Below, piece after piece: positions 8,779-17,505 of a stretch of DNA of 64,000 bases (its first letter is position 1; the number at the start of each line of letters is the position of its first letter). The DNA comes from Megasphaera sp. AM44-1BH. GTDB lineage: Bacteria; Bacillota; Negativicutes; Veillonellales; Megasphaeraceae. The stretch covers positions 186,001-250,000 of the forward strand of contig NZ_QSFA01000001.1 in NCBI RefSeq assembly GCF_003467125.1, written 5' to 3'. A program made the translations under genes and the position numbers. The notes beneath the pieces are model-generated. The model saw only the letters and a program-made list of their open reading frames with translations. It had not been told where the DNA came from and ran no database searches.

Positions 8779-8803
8779 GATCTAGTACATCTCCTTTTCT
8801 CCG

Positions 8804-9379
8804 TTATATCATACCGGAAAAGCCGAGGAATGCCAGGGACAGCATACCAGCTACAACGAAGGCAATCGGTGTACCTTTGAGCGGTTCCGGTACATCAGCA
8901 TAATCCAGTTTTTCACGGCAGCTGGCCATGAGGATCAGAGCCAGTGCAAAGCCAAGGCCGGCACCAATGGCAAATACGATGTTTTCAACGAAGTTGTAAT
9001 TGTTGGTAACGCTGATGACAGGAACGGACAGAACGATACAGTTCGTTGCAATCAGCATCAGGTAAATCCCCCACATGTTATACAGTGTCGGAGATTCTTT
9101 CTTGATGACAATTTCCAATAGCTGTACGAAACTGGCAATCAGAATGACGAACGAAATCGTACGCAGGAATTCCAGATGAAGCGGAACGAGGACCTGCGTA
9201 TAAAGCAGCCAGGCCAGGATTGTACTCAGGGTAATGACGGACGTTACGGCAAAGCCCATCCCGACGGATGCATTTAAGTTCTTGGAAACGCCGAAGAAGA
9301 TACACAGGCCCAGGAACTTGGTCAATACGAAGTTGTTGATGAGAACAGCTCCGATAAACAGCGTAAAATATGCGCCCAT
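8804..9379 (-). CDS. rnfA: Rnf complex subunit A, membrane protein
   Basis: 191 residues with six hydrophobic helices; near-universal RnfA length. RnfA and RnfE are inverted homologs that together hold a membrane iron-sulfur cluster; the conserved cysteine in LTKFLGLCIFFG near residue 25 is visible. The ATG overlaps the rnfE stop by one base (TAATG), indicating translational coupling. Confidence 0.96.
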   Translation of the reverse strand: MGAYFTLFIGAVLINNFVLTKFLGLCIFFGVSKNLNASVGMGFAVTSVITLSTILAWLLYTQVLVPLHLEFLRTISFVILIASFVQLLEIVIKKESPTLYNMWGIYLMLIATNCIVLSVPVISVTNNYNFVENIVFAIGAGLGFALALILMASCREKLDYADVPEPLKGTPIAFVVAGMLSLAFLGFSGMI

Positions 9380-10002
9380 TATCCTTCAACCCCTTTCAGT
9401 TGTCTCTGTTTTTCAACATGCTTGTTCCAGATCTTGAAGCCGGCCATGATGAAACCGATGAGCATGAAAGCTCCCGGCGGCAGGGCCATGATCAGTGCAG
9501 GCTGATAAGACTGTCCGAATACGGACATGCCAAAGAATGTACCATTGCCGAGGATTTCACGGATAAAGGAAATGAGGAACATAGCAATCGTAAAGCCGAT
9601 GCCCATGCCCATGCCATCGAGGAAGGAAACGACGACGCCATTCTTGGAAGCAACCGATTCTGCACGGGCGAGGATGATAGCAAATACGACGACCAGGTCG
9701 AGGTATACGCCCAGAGCTTTATAGAGGTCCGGAGCATAGGCCTGCAGGAACAACTGTACGCACGTTACGATGGTAGCAATACAGGTGATGTATACAGGGA
9801 TACGGACTTTTTTGTTAATCAATTTGTGGATAATCGAAACTACCGTGTTGTTGGCGGTAATAACGAACCATACTGTACAACCCATAGTCAGACCATTGAC
9901 GACACTGGTTGTAACGGCGAGGCCCGGGCACAGGCTCAAGGCCAGGACGAAGTACGGGTTTTCTTCAATAATGCCTCTAGTAAATACTTTCCAAAGATTC
10001 AT
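9379..10002 (-). CDS. rnfE: Rnf complex subunit E, membrane protein
   Basis: About 207 residues and six transmembrane helices, with the RnfE/RnfA family signature ENPYFVLALSLCPGLAVTT near residue 14, including the cluster-binding cysteine. The ATG at 10002 is better spaced from AGGGGG than the in-frame ATG at 10008 that overlaps the rnfG stop region. It partners RnfA in transmembrane electron transfer. Confidence 0.95.
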   Translation of the reverse strand: MNLWKVFTRGIIEENPYFVLALSLCPGLAVTTSVVNGLTMGCTVWFVITANNTVVSIIHKLINKKVRIPVYITCIATIVTCVQLFLQAYAPDLYKALGVYLDLVVVFAIILARAESVASKNGVVVSFLDGMGMGIGFTIAMFLISFIREILGNGTFFGMSVFGQSYQPALIMALPPGAFMLIGFIMAGFKIWNKHVEKQRQLKGVEG

Positions 10003-10004
10003 TA

Positions 10005-10553
10005 TCATTTACCCCCTAACTGTGCTGCTTTTTCAACAGCCTCTTTTACGCCTTTTGTAAAGGCCCGGGAAGAAATGGTGGCACCCGTCATAGCCTGAAT
10101 TTTATCTTTTTCAGAGGCATTTTTGGTAACTTCCAGATTTGCTGCTTTTTTGCCTTTGAACTGGTCTTTGAACGGGGATTTAGCACCTCTGTCGCCGAGG
10201 CCCGGAGTTTCATTGGCTTCGAGAACCGTGTAATCGATAACCGTGCCATCCATGGAAACGGCGGTCAGCATTTTGATCGGTCCGCCATATCCTTTCGGAG
10301 CCGTCGGAATGATATACGCTACTTTCTGTCCGCCCTTCTGAGCGATGAACGTATCCGTTTCACCAGGAACCGGGACGAACTGGTCTGCATCGACCAGGGC
10401 TTTCATGGAATCCTGTTTCATCTGTTCTGCTTTCGCTGCAGCAGTCGGGCCGGTAATGAAGAATACGAGACCGATGATACAGCCGGAAACGAGGCACGTG
10501 CAAACCAGATTCATAGCGATTTTGAAAATACCGCTCTTGTTATTGTCTGCCAT
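10005..10553 (-). CDS. rnfG: Rnf complex subunit G, covalent flavin protein
   Basis: 182 residues: one N-terminal membrane anchor and a periplasmic FMN-binding domain. The flavinylation motif reads AMTGATISSRAFTKGV near the C-terminus (about residues 150-165), where the second threonine of TGAT is the usual FMN attachment site made by ApbE. Its stop lies next to the rnfE start. Confidence 0.96.
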   Translation of the reverse strand: MADNNKSGIFKIAMNLVCTCLVSGCIIGLVFFITGPTAAAKAEQMKQDSMKALVDADQFVPVPGETDTFIAQKGGQKVAYIIPTAPKGYGGPIKMLTAVSMDGTVIDYTVLEANETPGLGDRGAKSPFKDQFKGKKAANLEVTKNASEKDKIQAMTGATISSRAFTKGVKEAVEKAAQLGGK

Positions 10554-10554
10554 T

Positions 10555-11592
10555 TTATTTAGCCCCCTTTGCCTTTACTTCACCGAAGACGGTCGGTTTG
10601 ACGAGACGGTCAATCAGCGGAGTCAGTGTATTCATGAGCAGGATGGAATAGCAAACGCCTTCCGGATACCCGCCGAGTACACGGATCAGTACGGTAATAA
10701 GACCGGCACCCAGTGCAAAGATGATCTGGCCTTTCAGCGTAATCGGAGCCGTGACCATATCTGTTGCCATGAAGAATGCGCCGATGATGAGGCCGCCGGC
10801 CATCATTTCAAATACAGCAACATTGGGGCTGTAAATAATAGCCGTAAGAACGCCGACAGTCGCAATCATAACAACCGGGACCTGCCATTTGACATAGCCT
10901 CTCCAGATCAGGTAGAGACCGCCGAGGATCAGCAGGACCGTGCAGGTTTCACCAGCGGAACCACTGCGCATACCAAAGAACATCTGCTGATACACTGTAC
11001 CCCAGTCGGTAGCATTGAACGCGTTGAACAGTGCATCCTGACCGCCGTGTTTAAAGGCATTCAGCGGTGTAGGGCCGGCAACGGCATTGACAGCAGCGCT
11101 GCCATCCATGTTGGTCCATGTCGTCATGGCAATCGGCCAGGAAACCATCAGGCCGGCACGACCGACGTGAGCCGGGTTAAAGAGGTTGTAACCAAGGCCG
11201 CCCATAGACTGTTTACATACGACGATAGCCAGGAAAGAACCGACGATGCTCATCCACCAGGGAAGGCTCGGCGGGCAGCACATCGCCAGCAGGAGGCCGG
11301 TGATAACGGCACTGCCATCGGTGATGGTGACTTTCTTGTGCAGTGCTTTTTCCCATAAAAATTCAAAAATAACTGCAGAAACAACTGCAACGACCATGTT
11401 AAGAAGTGCATTGGCACCGAAATAGTAAACGCCGAACGCAGCAGCCGGTACGAGAGCAGCTACAACATTCCACATAATCTTAGGAATGCTTTCGTTACAG
11501 CGAACATGCGGTGAAGATGATACAGTAAGATTTAATTCCTGCATGTCTTTAGCATCCTTTCCTATAGTTTGTCCTTTCGCTTCTGGACTCAT
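10555..11592 (-). CDS. rnfD: Rnf complex subunit D, membrane flavoprotein
   Basis: 345 residues with about nine or ten membrane helices, homologous to NqrB. RnfD carries covalent FMN attached by ApbE; the usual attachment motif is SGAT-like, and here the segment near residue 180-190 (VNAVAGPTPLNAFKHGG) is the likely region. The ATG at 11592 follows AAGAAGGGAT; a later ATG before QELNLTV is possible but has a weaker site. It follows rnfC by 17 bases. Confidence 0.95.
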   Translation of the reverse strand: MSPEAKGQTIGKDAKDMQELNLTVSSSPHVRCNESIPKIMWNVVAALVPAAAFGVYYFGANALLNMVVAVVSAVIFEFLWEKALHKKVTITDGSAVITGLLLAMCCPPSLPWWMSIVGSFLAIVVCKQSMGGLGYNLFNPAHVGRAGLMVSWPIAMTTWTNMDGSAAVNAVAGPTPLNAFKHGGQDALFNAFNATDWGTVYQQMFFGMRSGSAGETCTVLLILGGLYLIWRGYVKWQVPVVMIATVGVLTAIIYSPNVAVFEMMAGGLIIGAFFMATDMVTAPITLKGQIIFALGAGLITVLIRVLGGYPEGVCYSILLMNTLTPLIDRLVKPTVFGEVKAKGAK

Positions 11593-11609
11593 GATATCCC
11601 TTCTTCCAA

Positions 11610-12965
11610 TTATTTCTTAGCCTTTTGCGCATCGGCTTTGGCCTGTGCTGCTCTCTGCATAGCTTTGCATTGTGCCTTGGCGTTGCGGATATACTGGACA
11701 ATATTGCGTTTAGCCGGGCAGGTATAGACGCAGCTGCCGCATTCTACGCAGTTCATGACGCCGTATTCCATGCATTTATCCCATGCCTGGCAGGAAGAGA
11801 AGATGCTCAGCTGACTCGGGATAAGACCCATCGGACATGCTTCTACGCAGCGGCCGCAACGGATGCACGGAGATTCTTCGCCAACCTGGCATTTTTCAGG
11901 CGATAATGCGAGAATACCGGATGCACCTTTGGTAATAGGAACATCGAGCTGGTACTGGGCAAGACCCATCATCGGGCCACCGCCGATTACACGGTCCGGA
12001 GTCTGGGAGAAGCCGCCGCAGTAGTCGATGACTTCCTGGAACAGCGTACCAATACGGAGGTTCAGGTTTTTCGGTTCTTTGATGCAGTCGCCGGTTACCG
12101 TCGTCAGACGGGAGATGAACGGGATACCATGGCATACGGCATCGGTAACAGCAATGACTGTACCGACGTTGCTCACGACGCATCCGACATTCATGGGCAG
12201 TCCGCCCGGTTCTACCTGGCGGCCCGTCATGGCTTCAATCATCATTTTTTCAGCGCCCTGTGGATACTTTGTGACACAAGGCTGAACCGTAACTTCCGGA
12301 ATGTCTTTGAAGGCTTCCGTCAGTTTGGCGATAGCTTCAGGTTTGTTATCTTCAATTCCGATATACCCCTGATGTACACCCAGTGCTTTCATGATGATCT
12401 GGACGCCCGTTACCAGTTTCTGGACATATTCATCTTCTACCATGGCGCGGTAGTCGCATGTCAGATACGGTTCGCATTCGGCACCATTGACAATGAAAGT
12501 ATCGACAGGTTTGTTCGGTGTGAATTTTACATGAGCAGGGAATGTAGCGCCACCGCAGCCTACGACGCCTGCTTTTTTGATCAGTTCGATGATTTCCTTG
12601 CTTTCGAGCTTCGTCCAGTCCCGTTCCTGGGGAATGCCGTCAGCCCATTCATCCTTACCATCCGATTTGATGACAACAGCCATGCATTTGACCATCATGT
12701 TGTGTGGCATGGGAGCTACCTTGACAACATCACCGGAAATAGAAGCATGGATGTCAGCATGGAGAAAAGCGTCGCTCGTACCAATGAGCTGCCCTTTCTT
12801 GACATGATCGCCAACCTTGACTGTCGGAGTGCAAGGAGCGCCAAAATGCTGGCTCATCGGGATGACTACTTGATCCGGTATTGCTGGGGTTTCTATGGCT
12901 TTATCTTTTGCATAGATTTTGCCATCGTCAGGATGAACCCCACCTCTTTTAAAGGTTTTCAACAT
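11610..12965 (-). CDS. rnfC: Rnf complex subunit C, NADH-binding iron-sulfur protein
   Basis: About 451 residues. RnfC is the cytoplasmic subunit that exchanges electrons with NAD. The N-terminal region has the RnfC barrel-sandwich start (FKRGGVHPDDGK), a Rossmann-like NADH/FMN domain with the glycine-rich GVVGCGGATFPAHVK near residue 130, and two C-terminal 4Fe-4S motifs (CIRCGRCVEACPMG and CVECGSCVYTCPAKR). The ATG at 12965 has GAGGTG seven bases upstream; a TTG at 12968 is less likely. It is the first gene of rnfCDGEAB-apbE, preceded by a leader of about 280 bases and a near-consensus promoter. Confidence 0.96.
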   Translation of the reverse strand: MLKTFKRGGVHPDDGKIYAKDKAIETPAIPDQVVIPMSQHFGAPCTPTVKVGDHVKKGQLIGTSDAFLHADIHASISGDVVKVAPMPHNMMVKCMAVVIKSDGKDEWADGIPQERDWTKLESKEIIELIKKAGVVGCGGATFPAHVKFTPNKPVDTFIVNGAECEPYLTCDYRAMVEDEYVQKLVTGVQIIMKALGVHQGYIGIEDNKPEAIAKLTEAFKDIPEVTVQPCVTKYPQGAEKMMIEAMTGRQVEPGGLPMNVGCVVSNVGTVIAVTDAVCHGIPFISRLTTVTGDCIKEPKNLNLRIGTLFQEVIDYCGGFSQTPDRVIGGGPMMGLAQYQLDVPITKGASGILALSPEKCQVGEESPCIRCGRCVEACPMGLIPSQLSIFSSCQAWDKCMEYGVMNCVECGSCVYTCPAKRNIVQYIRNAKAQCKAMQRAAQAKADAQKAKK

Positions 12966-13248
12966 CAAAAATCACCTCATTAAATATATAATGAAAAATA
13001 AAAACATTAAGCAACCAATTTAGAGAAGCGATACGTTTTCCGGCCTGGCATATCTCTTGTCTGTCAAAAACCTGTCGAATAACTTGACGCCTCTACAAGA
13101 CGGCATGATAGCCGCGATGCCGCCGGTGAATTCCGACTGCACTATATCGTATCCCAAAGGGGTGCTTACAAATCCGGCAATCACTAAGTGACCGCTTTTT
13201 TAAAAGCAGATGAAGGGCCGTCGTGGCCATAATCATCCACTTTCAATC
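12966..13248 (-). promoter_or_regulatory. Long structured 5' leader of the rnf operon
   Basis: From the promoter at 13255-13283 to the rnfC start, the transcript carries about 280 untranslated bases. It contains several clear hairpins: GCGGTCAC-TTA-GTGATTGC (13177-13195), GGCGGCAT with ATGCCGTC (13099-13124, one G-U pair), GGCC-ACGAC-GGCC, and GCTTTT/AAAAGC. I could not match it to the FMN, TPP, cobalamin, Moco, THF, lysine or T-box consensus sequences I know. It might be a cis-regulatory RNA or the remains of a small gene (see the pseudogene entry); the function is unknown. Confidence 0.5.
13020..13230 (-). pseudogene. Possible frameshifted small ORF in the rnf leader
   Basis: An ATG at 13230 opens a frame beginning MATTALHLLLKK, interrupted by a run of six A (13196-13201). 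If one A is removed, the frame continues as SGHLVIAGFVSTPLGYDIVQ and on to a stop at 13020-13022, giving about 69 residues. The second half uses AGA/AGG arginine codons, unlike the neighbouring genes, and an open frame of this length can arise by chance. I do not recognise the product. It may be a frameshifted small gene, a slippery-site gene, or an accident inside a structured RNA leader. Confidence 0.25.
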
Positions 13249-13254
13249 GCTACC

Positions 13255-13283
13255 ATTATATCATCATCTCCTGTATTATTCAA
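13255..13283 (-). promoter_or_regulatory. Promoter of the rnf operon
   Basis: On the minus strand, TTGAAT (13278-13283) and TATAAT (13255-13260) are separated by exactly 17 bases. This is a near-consensus vegetative promoter and predicts a start near 13248. Confidence 0.7.
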
Positions 13284-13585
13284 TGTGAAAATTATAGCAA
13301 GCTCCGGCTCCATTTTGAGTCTTCAGCGTGCTGTTCCGCATGATTATCGACTTTTGTCCTTAAATATTTTTCCTATTTTGCATACGAATTATGCGTATTT
13401 TATATACGACAAACCCCTGTATTCATCGTATATCCATGACTAATGAATACACATTTGTTATATGTATACCGGCCTTTGACTGATGCATACGTCGTTTGTG
13501 AAATTTTAGAACAAAGTACTATATCAGGAAGTAACAATAAATCCAGCTTAAACGCTAAACTCTTTCGCAAAATACAAGCGTTTTC
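13284..13585. other. Upstream region of the rnf promoter with repeated ATACG/CGTAT motifs
   Basis: This non-coding stretch holds an inverted repeat TGTATTCAT (13418-13426) / ATGAATACA (13443-13451). The pentamer ATACG or its complement CGTAT recurs around 13382, 13394, 13404, 13427 and 13487. No convincing gene is seen. The repeats could be regulator sites for the rnf operon, which starts just downstream. Confidence 0.35.
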
Positions 13586-13624
13586 ATAAAAAAATACTGC
13601 CCCGCCGGATAAAACGGAGCAGTA
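13586..13624 (-). terminator. Terminator of argS-pyrG
   Basis: On the minus strand TACTGC pairs with GCAGTA around a GC-rich inner stem (CCG/CGG), followed by seven T. It lies 15 bases after the pyrG stop. Confidence 0.75.
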
Positions 13625-13638
13625 CAGTACAAGACGGT

Positions 13639-15249
13639 TTATTTATTTTTTAAATCCAGTGCCGTCGAAATCAGCCCTTTGAATAACGGATGGGCCTTTG
13701 TCGGACGGGATTTAAATTCCGGATGGAACTGGCAGCCGACAAAATACGGATGATCCGGGAGTTCTACGATTTCAACCAGCCGGTCGTCAGGAGATGTCCC
13801 CGAAATGACCAGTCCGGCCTTCGTGAGTTCTGTGCGGTACTTGTTATTGAATTCCCAGCGATGACGGTGCCGTTCGTAAATGAGATCCTGCCCATAGACT
13901 TCCCGTGCTTTCGTCCCTTCTGCCAGCTTGCAGGGGTATAAGCCCAGACGCATCGTGCCGCCCTTGTTGGAAATATCCACCTGATCCGGCATGAGGTCGA
14001 TGACCGGGAATTCGGCGTCTTCCTGGAATTCCGAACTCGTAGCTCCTTTAAGGCCTACGACGTTGCGGGCAAATTCCATGACAGCACACTGCATGCCCAG
14101 GCATAGTCCCAGGTAAGGAATCTTATGTTCCCGTGCATACTGGACCGTTTTAATCTTGCCTTCTACACCACGGTTGCCGAATCCGCCAGGTACGACAATT
14201 CCGTCTACATCCTTAAATACTTCGTCGAGATTGACATCAGCCGGTTCCAGCGTTTCCGAATCAATCCACTTGATATGTACTTTTGTCTTGTAAGCATAAC
14301 CGGCATGGCTCAATGCTTCTGCTACGCTCAGGTACGCATCGTGAAGTGCTACATATTTACCTACGAGAGCGATGGTGAGATCATGTTCCGTATGGTAGAT
14401 GGCATGAACCATCTTTTTCCAGTCTTCCATATCGCATGGTTTATCAGGCAGAGCCAGTTTTTCCAGTACAATACGGTCCAGCCCTTCTTCGGAAAGGAGC
14501 AGCGGTACTTCATAGATGCTGTCCAGGGTCTTATTTTCGATAACGGCATCCTTATCAATATCACAGAACAGAGCCAGTTTATCTTTCATTTCATCAGACA
14601 GCGGCCGTTCCGTACGGCAGACGATGATATCCGGCTGGATACCGATGCCCCGCAATTCTTTTACACTATGCTGCGTCGGTTTTGTCTTCAATTCGCCGGC
14701 AGCCCCGATATAAGGAACCAGTGTGACGTGAATATAAAGCACATCGTTGCGGCCTACTTCTTTCTTTATCTGCCGGATGGCTTCCAGGAACGGCAGGCTT
14801 TCGATATCACCGACGGTACCGCCGATTTCGGTAATGACGACATCGGCATTGTCATCGTCGCCAACACGGTATACGCGGTTTTTGATTTCATTGGTAATGT
14901 GGGGAATGACCTGTACCGTGTGGCCCAGATAATCACCGCGCCGTTCTTTCTGCAGCACAGACCAGTATATCTTGCCAGTCGTGACATTGGAATTTTTACC
15001 CAGATTGATATCAATGAACCGTTCGTAATGACCTAAATCCAAATCTGTTTCTGTGCCGTCATCGGTGACAAAGACTTCACCGTGCTGATAAGGGCTCATC
15101 GTACCGGGGTCTACATTGATATAGGGGTCAAACTTCTGAATCGTAACTTTGAAACCACGGTTCTTCAGGAGACGGCCCAGTGCCGCCGCAGTAATCCCTT
15201 TACCGAGTGATGAAACAACCCCGCCTGTCACAAATATGTATTTAGCCAT
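13639..15249 (-). CDS. pyrG: CTP synthase
   Basis: 536 residues, the usual length. The enzyme makes CTP from UTP using glutamine or ammonia and ATP in the cytoplasm. The N-terminal amidoligase domain starts with VTGGVVSSLGKGITAAALG (P-loop); the C-terminal glutamine amidotransferase domain has the catalytic cysteine in GLCLGMQ near residue 382 and the HPE histidine-glutamate pair near residue 512. The ATG follows AGGGAGGAA. A 90-base gap separates it from argS and holds two short hairpins (GAGCA/TGCTC at 15264-15277 and GCCGC/GCGGC at 15303-15316), which could be part of an attenuation leader. Confidence 0.97.
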   Translation of the reverse strand: MAKYIFVTGGVVSSLGKGITAAALGRLLKNRGFKVTIQKFDPYINVDPGTMSPYQHGEVFVTDDGTETDLDLGHYERFIDINLGKNSNVTTGKIYWSVLQKERRGDYLGHTVQVIPHITNEIKNRVYRVGDDDNADVVITEIGGTVGDIESLPFLEAIRQIKKEVGRNDVLYIHVTLVPYIGAAGELKTKPTQHSVKELRGIGIQPDIIVCRTERPLSDEMKDKLALFCDIDKDAVIENKTLDSIYEVPLLLSEEGLDRIVLEKLALPDKPCDMEDWKKMVHAIYHTEHDLTIALVGKYVALHDAYLSVAEALSHAGYAYKTKVHIKWIDSETLEPADVNLDEVFKDVDGIVVPGGFGNRGVEGKIKTVQYAREHKIPYLGLCLGMQCAVMEFARNVVGLKGATSSEFQEDAEFPVIDLMPDQVDISNKGGTMRLGLYPCKLAEGTKAREVYGQDLIYERHRHRWEFNNKYRTELTKAGLVISGTSPDDRLVEIVELPDHPYFVGCQFHPEFKSRPTKAHPLFKGLISTALDLKNK

Positions 15250-15339
15250 AATTCCTCCCTGCTGAGCATGACTGCTCGTAGACTGATAAAGTACTGTAAG
15301 ATGCCGCGACTGCGGCAGGAAATCATAAGGTATATTATA

Positions 15340-17004
15340 TTACATTTTTTCAGGAGCAGAAACCCCTAAAATAGCCAGACACCCGGCAATAGTAATGCGG
15401 ACGGCCGTAACCAGTGCCAGTCTTGCTTTTTCCAGGTCCTTGTCGGACTGGATGACATGGCAGTGATTATAAAAATTATGGAACAGGCTGGCCAGTTCAT
15501 GAGCAAAATGGGCTATGCGGTGCGGAGCCCGTTCCCGTGCGGCAATCTGGATTTCTTCGGGGAATGCCGCCATTTTCTTGATCAGTTCCAGTTCCTGCGG
15601 TTCCTGCAGCGTATCCCAGACCACATCCGACCAGTCTTCCGGAATCGTGCCGCCGGCTTCTTCGATTTGTTTATAAATGCTATAAATCCGTGCATGGGCG
15701 TACTGGATATAGTAGACAGGATTTTCATTGCTGTGGGACTTTGCCAGATCCAGATCAAAATCCAGCTGCGTATCCAGGGACCGCATGATGAAGAAATACC
15801 GTGCCGCATCGGTCCCGACTTCTTCAATCAGTTCGTTCAGCGTAATCGCCTGGCCGGTTCGTTTGCTCATCTTCACGGGCTTGCCGTCGCGGAACAGGCT
15901 GACCATCTGCAGCAGCAGCACTTCCAGCTGGGACGGGTCATACCCGAGAGCCGCCATAGACGCTTTGACACGGGCTACGTATCCATGATGATCGGCGCCC
16001 CAGATGTTGATCATTTTCCTGAAGCCCCGTTCATATTTATTCTTATGATAGGCAATATCCGCAGCCAGATACGTCGGTACTCCGTTATCGCGGATGATAA
16101 CCCGGTCTTTGTCATCGCCGTAATCCGTCGATTTCAGCCAGAGGGCACCGTCTTTTTCGTAAGCTTTGCCCCGTTTTTTTAATTCATCACAAGCCGCACG
16201 GATGGCATCGGGATGAAGGGTCCGTTCGCTGAACCAGTTGTCATAGTGGACATTGAACGCAGCCAGATCCTGACGCAGTGCCTTCAGTTTTTCCGCATAG
16301 GCCCGGTCTTTAAAATAGGCCAGCCGTTCCGGTTCTGCCATGGATAAATACGCATCCCCGTCCTGGTCAATAATGGCCTGTGCCGTTTCAATGATGTCAT
16401 GGCCATGATACCCGTTTTCTGGGATTTCCGAAGGGTATCCCAGCAGTTCCAGATAGCGGGCATTGACGGAAGCAGCCAGATTGTCCATCTGGTTTCCGGC
16501 ATCATTGATATAATATTCAGCCTGTACATTATAACCAGCCTTGCGCAGCAGATTGACGAGAGCGCTGCCATAAGCGGCGCCACGGCCATGGCCGACATGA
16601 AGCGGCCCTGTCGGATTGGCACTGACGTATTCGACCTGTACCGTATCGTCATCCCGCAGCTTTGCCTGTCCGTACTGTTCACCTGCAGACAGGATCTGGC
16701 GGAGCGTATCATAAATCACTGTATGATTCAAAAAGAAATTGATAAAGCCGGCACCGGCGATTTCCGCCTTGTTCAGCCAGGAATAATCCATCTGTTCCAC
16801 AATAGCGCGGGCAATCAGCTGTGGGGATTTATGGGCGATGCGCGCCGACTGCATAGCAATATTTGTCGCAAAATCGCCAAACTTCTTCTGGGGAGGTACT
16901 TCGAGCACGACTTCGGGGTATTCTCCCTGAGGCAGCGTGCCCGCCCTGACCGCTCTGTCCAGAGCTTCCTGTATGCCTTGCTTTACTAACTCTTTCATTT
17001 CCAT
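15340..17004 (-). CDS. argS: Arginyl-tRNA synthetase
   Basis: 554 residues. It charges tRNA-Arg with arginine in an ATP-dependent reaction that requires the tRNA for activation. The class I HIGH-type motif is ANPTGPLHVGHGRG near residue 121, and the KMSKS loop is KMSKRTG near residue 376. The N-terminal additional domain and the C-terminal anticodon-binding DALR domain (about residues 430-554) are complete. The start codon overlaps the stop of the DUF1934 gene by one base (TAATG), so both are read from one transcript. Confidence 0.97.
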   Translation of the reverse strand: MEMKELVKQGIQEALDRAVRAGTLPQGEYPEVVLEVPPQKKFGDFATNIAMQSARIAHKSPQLIARAIVEQMDYSWLNKAEIAGAGFINFFLNHTVIYDTLRQILSAGEQYGQAKLRDDDTVQVEYVSANPTGPLHVGHGRGAAYGSALVNLLRKAGYNVQAEYYINDAGNQMDNLAASVNARYLELLGYPSEIPENGYHGHDIIETAQAIIDQDGDAYLSMAEPERLAYFKDRAYAEKLKALRQDLAAFNVHYDNWFSERTLHPDAIRAACDELKKRGKAYEKDGALWLKSTDYGDDKDRVIIRDNGVPTYLAADIAYHKNKYERGFRKMINIWGADHHGYVARVKASMAALGYDPSQLEVLLLQMVSLFRDGKPVKMSKRTGQAITLNELIEEVGTDAARYFFIMRSLDTQLDFDLDLAKSHSNENPVYYIQYAHARIYSIYKQIEEAGGTIPEDWSDVVWDTLQEPQELELIKKMAAFPEEIQIAARERAPHRIAHFAHELASLFHNFYNHCHVIQSDKDLEKARLALVTAVRITIAGCLAILGVSAPEKM

Positions 17005-17432
17005 TACGTATGATCCTCCTGCACATCAATAGACAGCTGATTATAATTGGACGCAAAACCATCGATTGTCACATCATAGCCCAGTTCGATATGTCCCGTA
17101 CCCTCTGACAGATCAGACCGGCACACATAAGTCTTCAGCGTGACCGGCAGCCTTCCCAGGGGCGTATCGTACCACGAATGGGTTTCCCTGCCCGGCCAGT
17201 ATTCCTGACGCTGCTGCATCTTCCCTGTCCGTACCAGTACGACATTGCCATTATCCAGGACCTTGATGATGGTAGTTACTCCTTCAAGACCTGTGATTTC
17301 GCTTTCGGCATATATGATATACTGGGTATCTTTTTTCCTATAATATTTACCCTCCGATACGAGCTCCATTTTCAGCTCCTGACCTTGTTCATTGCGCTGG
17401 ATGCTCGTAACGCTTACGACAACGGGTTTCAC
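17004..17432 (-). CDS. DUF1934 (YwiB-like) family protein
   Basis: 142 residues, beta-rich, with the DUF1934 pattern of a calycin-like barrel (YYRKKDTQYIIYAESEITGLEG in its first third and LPVTLKT in its last third). Function is unknown. The gene sits directly before argS, as ywiB does in many Firmicutes, and overlaps it by one base. No signal peptide or membrane segment is visible, so a cytoplasmic location is likely. Confidence 0.8.
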   Translation of the reverse strand: MKPVVVSVTSIQRNEQGQELKMELVSEGKYYRKKDTQYIIYAESEITGLEGVTTIIKVLDNGNVVLVRTGKMQQRQEYWPGRETHSWYDTPLGRLPVTLKTYVCRSDLSEGTGHIELGYDVTIDGFASNYNQLSIDVQEDHT

Positions 17433-17505
17433 GGAATTCCAACCTTTCTTTTTTTATTTCAATGTTACTATTATATAACAAGCAGGGAAAAAAGGAAATA
17501 ACCAA

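Noticed and set aside
13210..13443. 77-residue plus-strand frame over the rnf promoter
   Set aside because: No ribosome site; it overlaps a near-consensus promoter on the other strand.
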